A stretch of DNA of 64,000 nt from Rhodococcoides corynebacterioides NBRC 14404 (GTDB lineage: Bacteria > Actinomycetota > Actinomycetes > Mycobacteriales > Mycobacteriaceae). The notes below the pieces were generated by a model. The model ran no database searches, was not told the origin of the DNA, and saw nothing but the letters and a program-made list of their open reading frames with translations. How positions within the stretch are numbered: position 1 is the stretch's first letter; every line of letters starts with the position of its first letter. Positions 33,426 to 42,415 of the stretch are shown piece after piece. The translations under genes were made by a program, and so were the position numbers. Where the stretch lies: contig NZ_BCWV01000005.1 of the NCBI RefSeq assembly GCF_001894765.1, positions 1-64,000 of the forward strand, in the 5' to 3' direction.

Positions 33426-33959
33426 GTGACCGACCCCCACTCCGGACCCGACGACGGCGCGTGGGCCGTGTCGTTCCGCCGGCTCGACCCGTCCGTTCCC
33501 GTTCCGTCCCGCGCGCACGCAGGCGACGCCGGGGTGGACCTCACCGTCACCGAGGACGTCGTCATCGAGCCGGGCGCGCGCGTGCTGGTGGGAACCGGGA
33601 TCGCGGTCGCTCTGCCCGTGGGAACGGTGGGGTTGATCCACCCTCGGTCCGGCCTCGCGGCGCGGACGGGATTGTCGGTGGTGAACACACCCGGCACGAT
33701 CGACGCGGGTTATCGCGGCGAGATCAAGGTATGTCTGATCAACCACGACCGATCGACGCCCATCGAGCTGCGACGCGGCGATCGGGTGGCGCAGTTGGTG
33801 GTGCAACGGGTGGAGTTGCCCCGATTCGTCGAGGTGGACACCCTGGACGAGACGACGCGCGGCCACGGCGGATACGGCTCGAGCGGTGGCCACGCGGTGC
33901 TCGATCGGGTGCCACCGGTCGACGCGGGCCCCGCGGCGAGCGCGAGCGAGAAGGAGTGA
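33426..33959 (+). CDS. dut: dUTP diphosphatase
   Basis: Dut hydrolyses dUTP to dUMP, preventing uracil entry into DNA. The 177-residue product has all five motifs of trimeric dUTPases: [24 protein letters not shown] (catalytic Asp), RVAQLVV and the C-terminal [10 protein letters not shown] that closes over the site. A C-terminal tail of about 25 residues beyond motif V is extra. The GTG at 33426 is the start before homology. It is followed after 2 bases by the DUF3710 gene. Confidence 0.95.
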   Translation: MTDPHSGPDDGAWAVSFRRLDPSVPVPSRAHAGDAGVDLTVTEDVVIEPGARVLVGTGIAVALPVGTVGLIHPRSGLAARTGLSVVNTPGTIDAGYRGEIKVCLINHDRSTPIELRRGDRVAQLVVQRVELPRFVEVDTLDETTRGHGGYGSSGGHAVLDRVPPVDAGPAASASEKE

Positions 33960-33961
33960 GC

Positions 33962-34807
33962 ATGTTCGGCAGGAAGAAGCGGGACACGACCGAGACCGCG
34001 GAGGCCGAGACACAGTCGGCCCTCGATACGGATGCCGGCGAGGATCTCGGCGCCGACGGCGCCCCCGACTCCGTCGACGTGGCCGACGGGACCGCCGATC
34101 CGGACAGCGGTCCCTGGTCCATCGAGGACCGGGAGGGCGAGCGCGAGGAGATCGCGCAGGGACGCCTCGATCTCGGCTCCGTGCTGTTGCCCCTCCCGGC
34201 GGGCGGCCAGTTGCAGGTCGAGATGACGCAGCAGGGCACGCCGCAGGCGGTGCACATCGTCACCCAGCACGGGAGGATCACGGTGGCCGCGTTCGCCGCA
34301 CCGAAGTCGCCCGGACAGTGGCGGGAGGTGGCCACGGAACTGGCCGACACGCTGCGGCGGGACAACGCGACGGTGTCCGTCGAGAGCGGCCCGTTCGGTC
34401 GCGAGGTGGTGGGCCTGACCGCCGGCGGCGAGCTGCGCTTCATCGGCGTCGACGGCTACCGCTGGATGATCCGTGGGGTCGCGACGGGTCCGACGGGGTC
34501 CGTGGGGGCCGACTCACCGCTGGTCCAGCAGGCGCGAGCGGTCGTCGCGGGCACCATCGTGGATCGAGGTTCCGATCCCCACCCGGTGCGGACTCCGCTG
34601 CCCGTCACGCTCCCGCAGGCGCTCGCGCAGCAACTCGCGGCCGCGCAGCAGCAACAGCAGGCGGCGGCCCAGCAGCAGGCGGCGGCCCAGCAACAGGCGG
34701 CGGCCCAGCAACAGGCGGCGGCCCAGCAGCAGCCGTCCACCGAGGACCCGACCGCCGGTGGCGGTCGACGCGGCCCCTCCGGGTCGGCGATGCAACAACT
34801 GGGCTGA
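33962..34807 (+). CDS. DUF3710 protein with Gln/Ala repeat tail (Rv2696c-like)
   Basis: The 281-residue product begins MFGRKKRD, has an acidic stretch, then the DUF3710 domain (GRLDLGSVLLPLPAGGQLQVEM through LRFIGVDGYRWMIRGVATG), whose function is unknown. After residue 220 comes a Gln/Ala tail made of QQAAAQ-type units, encoded by an 18-base tandem repeat at 34655-34732, likely flexible and variable in length among strains. The gene begins 2 bases after dut, so both are in one operon. Confidence 0.87.
   Translation: MFGRKKRDTTETAEAETQSALDTDAGEDLGADGAPDSVDVADGTADPDSGPWSIEDREGEREEIAQGRLDLGSVLLPLPAGGQLQVEMTQQGTPQAVHIVTQHGRITVAAFAAPKSPGQWREVATELADTLRRDNATVSVESGPFGREVVGLTAGGELRFIGVDGYRWMIRGVATGPTGSVGADSPLVQQARAVVAGTIVDRGSDPHPVRTPLPVTLPQALAQQLAAAQQQQQAAAQQQAAAQQQAAAQQQAAAQQQPSTEDPTAGGGRRGPSGSAMQQLG
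34655..34732 (+). repeat. 18-base tandem repeat in DUF3710 coding sequence
   Basis: Four copies of CARCAGGCGGCGGCCCAG follow each other (GCGGCGGCCCAG cores at 34661, 34679, 34697 and 34715), in frame, differing only at CAG versus CAA. Copy number in such repeats often varies between strains. Confidence 0.85.
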
Positions 34808-34823
34808 TCGGCCACCGCCCCGG

Positions 34824-35558
34824 TCAGCTGTCGGCCGGGGCCAGCGCGGCCAGGGCGTCGCGGGCACACCGTCCCAGCACGGCGCTGTCCCGGCCGACCT
34901 CGTCGAGCGTCGTCGTCGCGATCGCGCCGCGTCGCGCCGCTGCCGTCCACGCCCGGGCGACGGACACCGGATGGACGGGGTCGCCGTCGACGCCGACGAC
35001 GGCCACGGGCACGTCGATCGCCGCGACGTCGTCGTCCGTGGGCGATGCGTAGGCCGCCGCCGAGTCGAGCGCGTCCGGGAGCGACGGCCACTGCGACCGC
35101 CAGGACGGTGCCAGGGTGCGCGCCAGCCAGTCCGGACTGGACGCGGCCATGCGGTCCAGGGTGACCTCGAGGCCGTCGCGGCGCAGCATCTCGGCCGAAC
35201 TCCGCGCCAGAACCGCGGCGGGAGCGGAGTCCGGCGCGCCCGACCAGGCCGGCATCACCGCGACGACCCCGTCCACCACCCGGTTCCCGACGCCGGAGTC
35301 GGCGCGGTCGAGGAGCCACCGCGCCGCGACCGCGGCCCCGATCGACACCCCGCCGACGAGCAGACGCCCGCCTCCGCGTCGGGCCGCCCGGACCGCGTCG
35401 TCGAGAGCGCGTCGATATCCGGCGATCAGGTCGGACGGGGTCGGATCGACCGCCACCAAGGACCATCCCGCCGCCGCCGACGCGGGGGCGAAGGACGCTC
35501 GGACGAACGCGGCGTCCGATCCGGTTCCCGGCAGCATCACGAGCGTGGTGTTCGTCAT
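34824..35558 (-). CDS. alpha/beta hydrolase (Rv2695-like)
   Basis: The 244-residue product has TLVMLPGTGSDAAF as the oxyanion strand, the nucleophile elbow VGGVSIGAAVAA with Ser, a late Asp in VGVDGDPVHPVS and no clear catalytic His at the usual C-terminal place, where LDEVGRDSAVLGR is found. It may thus be a degenerate or unusual hydrolase. Substrate unknown. Start ATG at 35558 with AAGGAG upstream. Divergent from the OB-fold gene. Confidence 0.78.
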   Translation of the reverse strand: MTNTTLVMLPGTGSDAAFVRASFAPASAAAGWSLVAVDPTPSDLIAGYRRALDDAVRAARRGGGRLLVGGVSIGAAVAARWLLDRADSGVGNRVVDGVVAVMPAWSGAPDSAPAAVLARSSAEMLRRDGLEVTLDRMAASSPDWLARTLAPSWRSQWPSLPDALDSAAAYASPTDDDVAAIDVPVAVVGVDGDPVHPVSVARAWTAAARRGAIATTTLDEVGRDSAVLGRCARDALAALAPADS

Positions 35559-35716
35559 GAACGGGGCTCCTTCGGGCGCGCCCCGAGCGGTCCGTCGGAC
35601 GTGACCGAGCAGACGTGCAAGGGGTGTGGTGGGCGGTGCGGCCGGGGTCTACAGTGGCGCTGACAGAAGCGAAACACCAGTCGCGGACCGCCCGCGCGAA
35701 CGCTCCAGGAGCAACC

Positions 35717-36094
35717 ATGGCACCCGCTGCCGCAGGATACTTCCGCCGGATGGCTCGGAAGTTGACCGAGGACATCGACCAGCTCGATGCCGAGGACATG
35801 GAGTCGGAGTCCAGGGCGTCCGGTGCACAACGCGCCTGCGACTGTTCTCGCGGTGACGAGGTCACCATGATCGGTCGCCTCCGCAGCGTCGAGGCGTGCA
35901 GCAAGTCCGCCAACGCCGCCGTCCAGGCCGAGTTCTTCGACGGCACCGACACGCTGTCACTCGTCTGGATGGGCCGCCGCAAGATCGCGGGCATCGAGTC
36001 CGGCACGCAGCTGCTCGTCCGCGGCCGGGTCGGCGAGCGCGACGGGCGCAAGGTCATCTACAACCCGTACTACGAGCTGCGCTCGGGGGACTGA
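35717..36094 (+). CDS. OB-fold nucleic-acid-binding protein (Rv2694c-like)
   Basis: The 125-residue product has an N-terminal helical segment (GYFRRMARKLTEDIDQLDAED) and an OB-fold: DEVTMIGRLRSVEACSKS, ALVQAEFFDG-like strand and LVRGRVGERDGRKVIYNPYYEL. Proteins of this type sit beside dut, DUF3710 and DUF3159 in Mycobacterium. Three Cys near the fold start (ACDCSRG, ACSKS) might bind metal. The ATG at 35717 is preceded by AGGAG. Ligand unknown; RNA or single-stranded DNA is an inference from the fold. Confidence 0.83.
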   Translation: MAPAAAGYFRRMARKLTEDIDQLDAEDMESESRASGAQRACDCSRGDEVTMIGRLRSVEACSKSANAAVQAEFFDGTDTLSLVWMGRRKIAGIESGTQLLVRGRVGERDGRKVIYNPYYELRSGD

Positions 36095-36145
36095 CCCCAC
36101 CGCACGGCTCGGAGTTCTCCGTCCGGTCTGGCAGGGTGACCGACC

Positions 36146-36847
36146 ATGAGCGACGCTCCGAAGATCGACACCGACGCCCCGCCGCCCACCGTGCTCGCCC
36201 AACTCGGTGGCGTCAGCGGCCTCGTGTTCTCCACCCTGCCGGTCCTGGTTTTCGTGCCCGTGAACGCGCTCGCCGGTCTCACGGCGGCCATCTGGTCCGC
36301 GCTGGGACTCGCCGTCGCCATCCTGCTCTGGCGCCTCGTGCGCCGAGATCCCGTCCAGCCCGCGATCTCGGGGTTCTTCGGTGTCGCGCTGTGCGCGTTC
36401 ATCGCCCACCGCACCGGTGATGCCAAGGGGTACTTCCTGTTCGGCATCTACACCTCGCTCGTCTACGGCGGGGTGTTCCTGGTGTCGATCCTCGTGCGCC
36501 GGCCGTTGGTGGGCATCATCTGGGGTTATCTCAACGGCACCGCCAAGGAATGGCGGGGGCACGCGCGGGCCGTGCGGGCGTACGACATCGCGACGGCCGC
36601 CTGGGTCCTCGTGTTCGTCGCGCGGTATCTGGTGCAATCGCAGCTCTACGACGCCGACGAGACGGGCTGGCTCGCCGTCGCGCGCATCGCGATGGGCTGG
36701 CCGCTGGCCGCCGTCGCCTTCGGGGTCACCTTCTGGGCCGTCCGCCGGGCCGACGCGATCGTGGCCGCGGCCGACGAGCCCGACGCGGCGGCACCGGAAC
36801 CCGCGCCGCGCGCCTCAGGGTCGCGCGAGTCCGAGGCAGGCGCGTAG
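36146..36847 (+). CDS. DUF3159 integral membrane protein (Rv2693c-like)
   Basis: The 233-residue product has about six transmembrane helices, with VLAQLGGVSGLVFSTLPVLVF at the start and the conserved RDPVQPAISGFFGVALCAFIA and GYFLFGIYTSLVYGG. DUF3159 proteins are conserved next to the TrkA pair in Mycobacteriales; function unknown. The tail is Ala/Glu-rich. Its 3' end overlaps the convergent trkA gene by 33 bases. Confidence 0.85.
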   Translation: MSDAPKIDTDAPPPTVLAQLGGVSGLVFSTLPVLVFVPVNALAGLTAAIWSALGLAVAILLWRLVRRDPVQPAISGFFGVALCAFIAHRTGDAKGYFLFGIYTSLVYGGVFLVSILVRRPLVGIIWGYLNGTAKEWRGHARAVRAYDIATAAWVLVFVARYLVQSQLYDADETGWLAVARIAMGWPLAAVAFGVTFWAVRRADAIVAAADEPDAAAPEPAPRASGSRESEAGA

Positions 36848-37480
36848 CTCGTCCTCGACGTCCACGGTGGTCACGAACAGGAGCTCGTCGCCGCCCTCGA
36901 GCGGATCGTCGGCCTGCGGCACGATCACGCGGCCCCCGCGCAGGATGGTCACCAGGGCCGCGTCCCGCGGCAGCGTGACCTTCCGCACCGGCTTGCCCGC
37001 CAGGGGAGTCGTGGCCGGCAGCGTGATCTCGACCAGGTTCGCCTTGCCCTGACGCAGGGTCATCAGCCGAACCAGGTCGCCGACCGACACCGCCTCCTCG
37101 ACCAACGACGCCAGCATCCGCGGCGTGGACACCGCCACGTCGACGCCCCAGGACCCGTCGAAGAGCCATTCGTTGCGGGGATCGTTGACCCGAGCGACGA
37201 CGCGGTCGATGCCGAACTCGGTCTTGGCCAGCAGGCTCAGCACCAGGTTGGCCTTGTCGTCTCCCGTCGCGGCGATGACGACGTCGTACGACTCGATCCC
37301 GGCGTCCTCGAGGGTCGCCAGTTCGCAGGCGTCCGCGTGCACCCACTCGGCGTCCGTCACGGACTCGGGGTCGACGTGGTCGAGTTTGCGTTCGATCAGC
37401 AACACGTGATGGTCGGAACGCAGCAGCTCGCGGGCGATGGATCGCCCCACGGCGCCCGCTCCGGCGATGGCGACTCTCAT
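36815..37480 (-). CDS. ceoC: TrkA-type potassium regulatory protein (CeoC)
   Basis: TrkA/RCK proteins are cytoplasmic NAD(H)- or nucleotide-binding regulators of potassium transporters. The 221-residue product has TrkA-N at its start (MRVAIAGAGAVGRSIARELL; acidic end of strand two LLIERK) and TrkA-C at the end (LATTTPLAGKPVRKVTL). It follows ceoB 52 bases downstream on the same strand. In M. tuberculosis ceoB and ceoC lie opposite an APC permease exactly as here. Confidence 0.9.
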   Translation of the reverse strand: MRVAIAGAGAVGRSIARELLRSDHHVLLIERKLDHVDPESVTDAEWVHADACELATLEDAGIESYDVVIAATGDDKANLVLSLLAKTEFGIDRVVARVNDPRNEWLFDGSWGVDVAVSTPRMLASLVEEAVSVGDLVRLMTLRQGKANLVEITLPATTPLAGKPVRKVTLPRDAALVTILRGGRVIVPQADDPLEGGDELLFVTTVDVEDELRACLGLARP

Positions 37481-37532
37481 ACTCGGAATCCGTTTCCTTC
37501 TCGGGTCGAGGTGCGACGGTGGGCGGCGGGCG

Positions 37533-38195
37533 TCATTCCTCGGGGGGCGGGCTGCTCGCGAGCGCGACCGCCTCGGCGACCATGCCGTCGACGGCGGCGA
37601 CCCACACTTCGTCCTCGGCCTGCAACACGGTCTTCCGGTCGGGGAGCAGCCCACTGCCGAAGCGGATGAGGAACGCCACCCGGGTTCCGGTGGTCTTCTC
37701 GAGCACCGTGACGCTGCGCCCGACCCAGCCGTCGGCGAGGTCGAGCCGGGTGACCGCGACGTTGCCGGACGGATCGCGCCACTTGGTCTGCTCGTTGTCG
37801 TGGATCAACGTGTGCAGGAAGCGATCAGTCGTCCACGGCACGGTCGCCACCGTGGGGATGCCCAGGCGTTCGTACACACGCGCACGCTTGGCGTCGTAGA
37901 TCCGGGCCACCACCCGCTCCACGCCGAAGGTCTCCCGCGCGACGCGCGCGGAGATGATGTTGGAGTTGTCCCCGGAGGACACCGCGGCAAGTGCGTCGGC
38001 GCGGTCGATTCCCGCCTCCACCAGGACGTCCCGGTCGAATCCCATGCCCGTGACCCGTCGACCGGCGAAGGCGCTGCCGAGGCGGCCGAAGGCCGTGGGG
38101 TCGCGATCGATGACGGCGACCTCGTGTCCGAGGCGGGACAGGGCGGTGGCGAGCGACGATCCGACTCGGCCGCACCCCATGACGACGACGTACAA
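37533..38195 (-). CDS. ceoB: TrkA-type potassium regulatory protein (CeoB)
   Basis: The 220-residue product has the Rossmann motif VVVMGCGRVGSSLATAL with VIDRDP as the second strand, then the TrkA-C domain. SSGDNSNIISARVARETFG matches the conserved family segment. The start is a TTG (38195), supported by GGAGCAG upstream and by normal family length. With CeoC it probably forms a hetero-oligomer that gates a potassium transporter; the divergent permease at 38303 is the nearest candidate. Confidence 0.9.
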   Translation of the reverse strand: MYVVVMGCGRVGSSLATALSRLGHEVAVIDRDPTAFGRLGSAFAGRRVTGMGFDRDVLVEAGIDRADALAAVSSGDNSNIISARVARETFGVERVVARIYDAKRARVYERLGIPTVATVPWTTDRFLHTLIHDNEQTKWRDPSGNVAVTRLDLADGWVGRSVTVLEKTTGTRVAFLIRFGSGLLPDRKTVLQAEDEVWVAAVDGMVAEAVALASSPPPEE

Positions 38196-38302
38196 CGACT
38201 GCTCCGTTCGGGGCGGAAGAAATGCGTGGGCAGGACCGACGCGCTCACGCTATCGGTCACCCTGCCCCCCGGTCGAGTCCGGCACGGCTTACGCTTCTGC
38301 CT

Positions 38303-40312
38303 GTGTCCAAGCTTTCGACGGCCACCAAGAGGCTGCTGCTGGGTCGGCCGTTCCGCAGCGACACGCTCGGCCACACGCTGCTGCCCAAGCGCATCGCGCT
38401 GCCCGTCTTCGCCTCCGACGCCATGTCGTCGGTCGCCTACGCGCCGGAAGAGATCTTCCTGGTGCTGTCGGTGGCCGGCATCACGGCGTACTCGTTCTCC
38501 CTCTGGATCGGCCTGGCCGTGGCCGTCGTGATGGCGGTGGTCGTCGCCAGTTATCGGCAGAACGTGCACGCCTACCCGTCCGGCGGCGGCGACTACGAGG
38601 TGGCGACCACCAACCTCGGTCCCACGGCCGGCCTGACCGTCGGCAGCGCGCTGATGGTGGACTACGTCCTCACCGTCGCCGTCTCCATCTCGGCCGCGGC
38701 GTCGAACATCGGATCTGCGGTGCCGTTCGTCGCCGAACACAAGGTGCTGTTCGCCGTCGCGGCGATCGCGGCGATCACGGCGGTGAATCTGCGCGGCGTG
38801 CGTGAGTCCGGCACCGCGTTCGCCATCCCGACGTACGCCTTCATGGTGGGCATGTTCGTCATGCTGGCGTGGGGTCTGATCCAGGTCTTCGTGCTCGGGG
38901 AGGACGTGGCGGCGGAGTCGTCGGCCTTCGATCTGCAGGCCGAGGACAGTCACCTGTACGGCATCGCGTTCGCGTTCCTGCTCGCCCGCGCGTTCTCGTC
39001 CGGCTGCGCGGCGCTGACCGGTGTGGAGGCGATCTCCAACGGCGTGCCGGCGTTCCGTAAGCCGAAGTCCCGCAACGCCGCCACCACCCTGCTGCTGCTC
39101 GGGACGATCGGCGTCACCCTGCTCATGGGCATCATCGTGCTGGCGGAGAAGATCGGGGTGAAGTACGCGGCGGACCCGGCGACCCAGCTGATCGGCGCGC
39201 CGGAGGGCTACCAGCAGAAGACGTTGATCGCGCAGCTCGCGGAGGCGGTCTTCCAGGGGTTCAGCCCGGGCTTCTACTTCATCACCATCGTCACGGCGCT
39301 CATCCTGGTCCTGGCCGCCAACACCGCGTTCAACGGCTTCCCGGTACTCGGCTCGATTCTCGCCCAGGACCGCTTCCTCCCGCGCCAGTTCCACACGCGC
39401 GGTGACCGCCTGGCGTTCAGCAACGGCATCGTCTTCCTCTCGGCCGCCGCGATCACGTTCGTCGTGGTCTTCGGCGCCGAGGTGACCAAGCTCATCCAGC
39501 TCTACATCGTCGGCGTCTTCGTCTCGTTCACCCTCAGTCAGACCGGCATGGTGCTGCACTGGACGCGGCTGCTGCGGGACGAGACCGACCCCGCGGCGCG
39601 ACGACGGATGGTGCGGTCGCGGGTCGTCAACGGTATCGGTCTGGCCATGACCGGCGTGGTGCTGGTGATCGTCCTGTTGACCAAGTTCCTCGCCGGCGCG
39701 TGGATCGCGATCGCGGCCATGCTGTTCATCTTCGGGCTCATGAAGCTGATCCGGAAGCACTACGACTCCGTGACGGCGGAGCTCTCCGACGTCGAGTGGG
39801 ACGGCGTGTTGCCCAGTCGCACGCACTCGATCGTGTTGGTGTCCAAGCTGCACAACCCGACGCTGCGCGCGCTCGCCTACGCGCGGGCCACACGGCCGGA
39901 CACCCTCGAGGCCATCACCGTCAACGTCGACGAGGCGGACACGCGCGCGCTGGTGCGGGACTGGGAGAAGAGCGACGTGACCGTTCCGCTCAAGGTCGTC
40001 GAGTCGCCCTACCGCGAGATCACCAAGCCGGTTCTCGACTACGTCAAACGGGTCAAGCGTGACTCACCGCGCGACGTCGTGACCGTCTTCATCCCGGAGT
40101 ACGTCGTCGGACACTGGTGGGAGCAGGTCCTGCACAACCAGAGCGCCCTGCGGCTCAAGAGCCGCCTGCTGTTCCAGCCCGGCGTCATGGTGACCAGCGT
40201 GCCGTGGCAGCTCAACTCGTCCGAGCGGGCCAAACGCGAGAGCTTGCAGAACGCGCCGGGCGGGTCCCGGCGAGGCTACGAGTCGCCGCGCGACGCGGGC
40301 CCCGGCGCATGA
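38303..40312 (+). CDS. APC-superfamily permease, KimA-like (Rv2690c-like)
   Basis: The 669-residue product has about twelve transmembrane helices, beginning after LPKRIALPVFASDAMSSVAYAPEEIF, a segment typical of KimA/YdaO-type potassium importers. NAYPSGGGDYEVATTNLGP-like and RAFSSGCAALTGVEAISNG segments are the family's substrate-site helices. The last 150 residues form a soluble domain (THSIVLVSKLHNPTLRAL; VVTVFIPEYVVGHWWEQ) resembling a USP-like regulatory domain. Start is GTG 38303. Potassium as substrate is an inference supported by the TrkA pair next door. It overlaps the TRAM methyltransferase by 4 bases. Confidence 0.85.
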   Translation: MSKLSTATKRLLLGRPFRSDTLGHTLLPKRIALPVFASDAMSSVAYAPEEIFLVLSVAGITAYSFSLWIGLAVAVVMAVVVASYRQNVHAYPSGGGDYEVATTNLGPTAGLTVGSALMVDYVLTVAVSISAAASNIGSAVPFVAEHKVLFAVAAIAAITAVNLRGVRESGTAFAIPTYAFMVGMFVMLAWGLIQVFVLGEDVAAESSAFDLQAEDSHLYGIAFAFLLARAFSSGCAALTGVEAISNGVPAFRKPKSRNAATTLLLLGTIGVTLLMGIIVLAEKIGVKYAADPATQLIGAPEGYQQKTLIAQLAEAVFQGFSPGFYFITIVTALILVLAANTAFNGFPVLGSILAQDRFLPRQFHTRGDRLAFSNGIVFLSAAAITFVVVFGAEVTKLIQLYIVGVFVSFTLSQTGMVLHWTRLLRDETDPAARRRMVRSRVVNGIGLAMTGVVLVIVLLTKFLAGAWIAIAAMLFIFGLMKLIRKHYDSVTAELSDVEWDGVLPSRTHSIVLVSKLHNPTLRALAYARATRPDTLEAITVNVDEADTRALVRDWEKSDVTVPLKVVESPYREITKPVLDYVKRVKRDSPRDVVTVFIPEYVVGHWWEQVLHNQSALRLKSRLLFQPGVMVTSVPWQLNSSERAKRESLQNAPGGSRRGYESPRDAGPGA

Positions 40313-41565
40313 GCGAGCCCTGGACGGGCCGCGTGCTCGAGGTCGTCGTCGGCACACCGGGGCACGGTGGATTCTGCGTGGCGCGGTACGACGGCCGCGT
40401 GGTCTTCGTCCGGCACAGTCTGCCGGGGGAGACGGTGCGCGCCCTGGTCACCGAGGACACCGGGGGCAGCTTCTGCCGCGCCGACGCCGTCGAGATCGTC
40501 GAGGCCTCGCCCGATCGGATCGACCGCCTGTGTCCGATCGCCGGACCCGGCGGTTCCGGCTGCTGCGACCTGTCCCACGCGACCGAAGCGGGTGCGCGGG
40601 CGTGGGAGGCGGCGGTGGTGTCCGAACAACTGCGACGCATCGCGCACGTCGACACCGACGTCGAGGTCGAGAGCTGGGGTGAGCGGACCGGCTGGCGGAC
40701 TCGGCTGCGCCTCGGGGTGGGCGGTGACGGCCGCGCCGGTTTCCATCGCGCGCGCAGCGCCGAGCTGGTCACCGACCTCGCCTGCCCGCAGTCGCCTGCC
40801 GCCGCTTACGACGGCCTCGCCGATCGCACCTGGACCCCCGGGGCGGATCTCGCCGTGGCGCTGGCGTCCGACGGCGAGCGGCACGTCGTCGAGATCGCCC
40901 CGCCGACGGCGTCGCCCGCGACCCGCGGCGGCGCCCGTCGGGGAGCGTCGTCCCGACGGGCCCGCCGGTCCGCGCCGCGCGCCCACCGCGTCGTCGTCGG
41001 CTCCGGACGGGCGTCGCAGCGCGTCGGTGATCGCGAGTGGACGGTCGACGCGCAGGGCTTCTGGCAGGCCCACCGCCGTGCCCCGGACCGATACTCGGCG
41101 GTGGTGCGAGAGTGGGCCGATGTTCGACCGGGCGACACGGTGTGGGACCTGTACTCCGGCGCCGGGGTCTTCGCGGCCGCGGTGGCCGGCGACGCCGGGA
41201 GCACCGGATCGGTCGTGGGCGTCGAGGCCGCGGCCGACGCCGTGCGCGACGGCCGCGCCGCGCTGGCCGACCTCTCGGCCGTGGATCTGCGCGCGATACC
41301 CGTGGAGCGGGCGTTCGCGCAGTTACCGGCCGACCCGGCGACCGTGATCCTCGACCCGCCGCGGGCGGGCGCCGGGAAGGCCGTGGTGGCCGCCGTCGCG
41401 GACGCCGGGCCGCGCCGGGTGGTGCACGTCGGCTGCGACCCGGCCTCCTTCGCCCGCGACCTCGGCCTCTACCTCGGACACGGCTACCGCCTCGAGCAGC
41501 TGCGCGCGTTCGACGCGTTCCCGCTCACCGGCCACGTGGAGTGCATCGCCGCCCTCGTGCGGTGA
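40309..41565 (+). CDS. TRAM-domain class I RNA methyltransferase (RumA/TrmA-like)
   Basis: RumA-type enzymes make 5-methyluridine in rRNA or tRNA. The 418-residue product has an N-terminal TRAM domain (GRVLEVVVGTPGHGGFCVARYDGR), cysteines in CPIAGPGGSGCCDL and ACPQS that could hold an iron-sulfur cluster, motif I TVWDLYSGAGVFAAA, motif IV ILDPPRAGAGK and the catalytic-type Cys in VVHVGCDPASFARDL. A low-complexity Arg/Ala insert lies near residue 210. It starts within the permease stop (ATGA). Rv2689c is the M. tuberculosis counterpart. Confidence 0.9.
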   Translation: MSEPWTGRVLEVVVGTPGHGGFCVARYDGRVVFVRHSLPGETVRALVTEDTGGSFCRADAVEIVEASPDRIDRLCPIAGPGGSGCCDLSHATEAGARAWEAAVVSEQLRRIAHVDTDVEVESWGERTGWRTRLRLGVGGDGRAGFHRARSAELVTDLACPQSPAAAYDGLADRTWTPGADLAVALASDGERHVVEIAPPTASPATRGGARRGASSRRARRSAPRAHRVVVGSGRASQRVGDREWTVDAQGFWQAHRRAPDRYSAVVREWADVRPGDTVWDLYSGAGVFAAAVAGDAGSTGSVVGVEAAADAVRDGRAALADLSAVDLRAIPVERAFAQLPADPATVILDPPRAGAGKAVVAAVADAGPRRVVHVGCDPASFARDLGLYLGHGYRLEQLRAFDAFPLTGHVECIAALVR

Positions 41566-41572
41566 GCGGTGA

Positions 41573-42415
41573 CTACCTGCGGTTGTAGAGCCGCATCGTG
41601 ATCGGACCGAAGATCGCGAGCAGCCCCGCCGACCAGATGCCCGTCCACAGCAGAGCGTGGGTGTCCACGGCGCCGTCGGACACGCTGCGCAGGGTGGTCA
41701 CCAGGTGCGACACCGGGTTGACCTCGACGAACGCCTGCAACCACCCGGGCATGGTGGCCGGGTCGACGAAGATGTTGCTGGCGAAGGTGAGCGGGAACAG
41801 CACGAGCATCGACACGCTCATGACGGCGGTCTCGCTGCGCATCATCAGCGCGAACATCGTCCACACCCACGACACGCAGAACGAGAACACCAGCAGCAGC
41901 CCCACGGCGACAACCATCCCCGGCAGACCGCCCGCCGGCCGGAAGCCGAGTGCGAACCCGAGCAGCAGCACGATGGTGGACGCCAGGGTGTAGCGCACGA
42001 CGTCACCGAGGAGAGCGCCCACCAGCGGGGCCGGCCGCCACATCGGCAGCGACCGGAAGCGGTCGAACACGCCCTTCTCGATGTCCCGGTTCAGCGTCAT
42101 GCCCGTGTACATGGTGATCATCACGACCGTCTGCACCAGAATGCCGGGCAGCAGGAACTGGATGTAGGCCCCCGTCGAGCCCGCCAGCGCCCCGCCGAAC
42201 AGGAACGTGAACATCAGCGTGAACATGATGGGGAACATCGTCACGTCGAACAGTTGCTCGGGGACGTGCTTGATCTTCAGCAGGGCGCGCCAGCCGAAGG
42301 AGAGCGCCGTCGACGTCGCGGTCGGGCGCGCCGGCCTCGGTCCGGACGACGCGAGCAGGTCGGCGACGGACGGGGTCGTGCCCGCCGCGCGGACGCCGGA
42401 CTCGGTGGTGGTCAT
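41573..42415 (-). CDS. ABC transporter permease, DrrB-like
   Basis: The 280-residue product is an ABC-2 type permease with six helices, including [23 protein letters not shown], the gate segment [19 protein letters not shown] and [16 protein letters not shown], the last being typical of DrrB-type drug or lipid exporters. A Thr/Ala-rich N-terminal tail is cytoplasmic. It overlaps the ATPase gene by 4 bases, so both form one exporter. Substrate unknown; antibiotic or glycolipid export are the usual roles. Confidence 0.9.
   Translation of the reverse strand: MTTTESGVRAAGTTPSVADLLASSGPRPARPTATSTALSFGWRALLKIKHVPEQLFDVTMFPIMFTLMFTFLFGGALAGSTGAYIQFLLPGILVQTVVMITMYTGMTLNRDIEKGVFDRFRSLPMWRPAPLVGALLGDVVRYTLASTIVLLLGFALGFRPAGGLPGMVVAVGLLLVFSFCVSWVWTMFALMMRSETAVMSVSMLVLFPLTFASNIFVDPATMPGWLQAFVEVNPVSHLVTTLRSVSDGAVDTHALLWTGIWSAGLLAIFGPITMRLYNRR

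Noticed and set aside
34655-34732. Regular repeats considered as a CRISPR array
   Set aside because: Units are contiguous without spacers and encode a Gln/Ala tail in frame.
38196-38302. c-di-AMP (ydaO-type) riboswitch before the KimA-like permease
   Set aside because: The gap is only 107 bases and shows none of the required long-range pairing that I could see.
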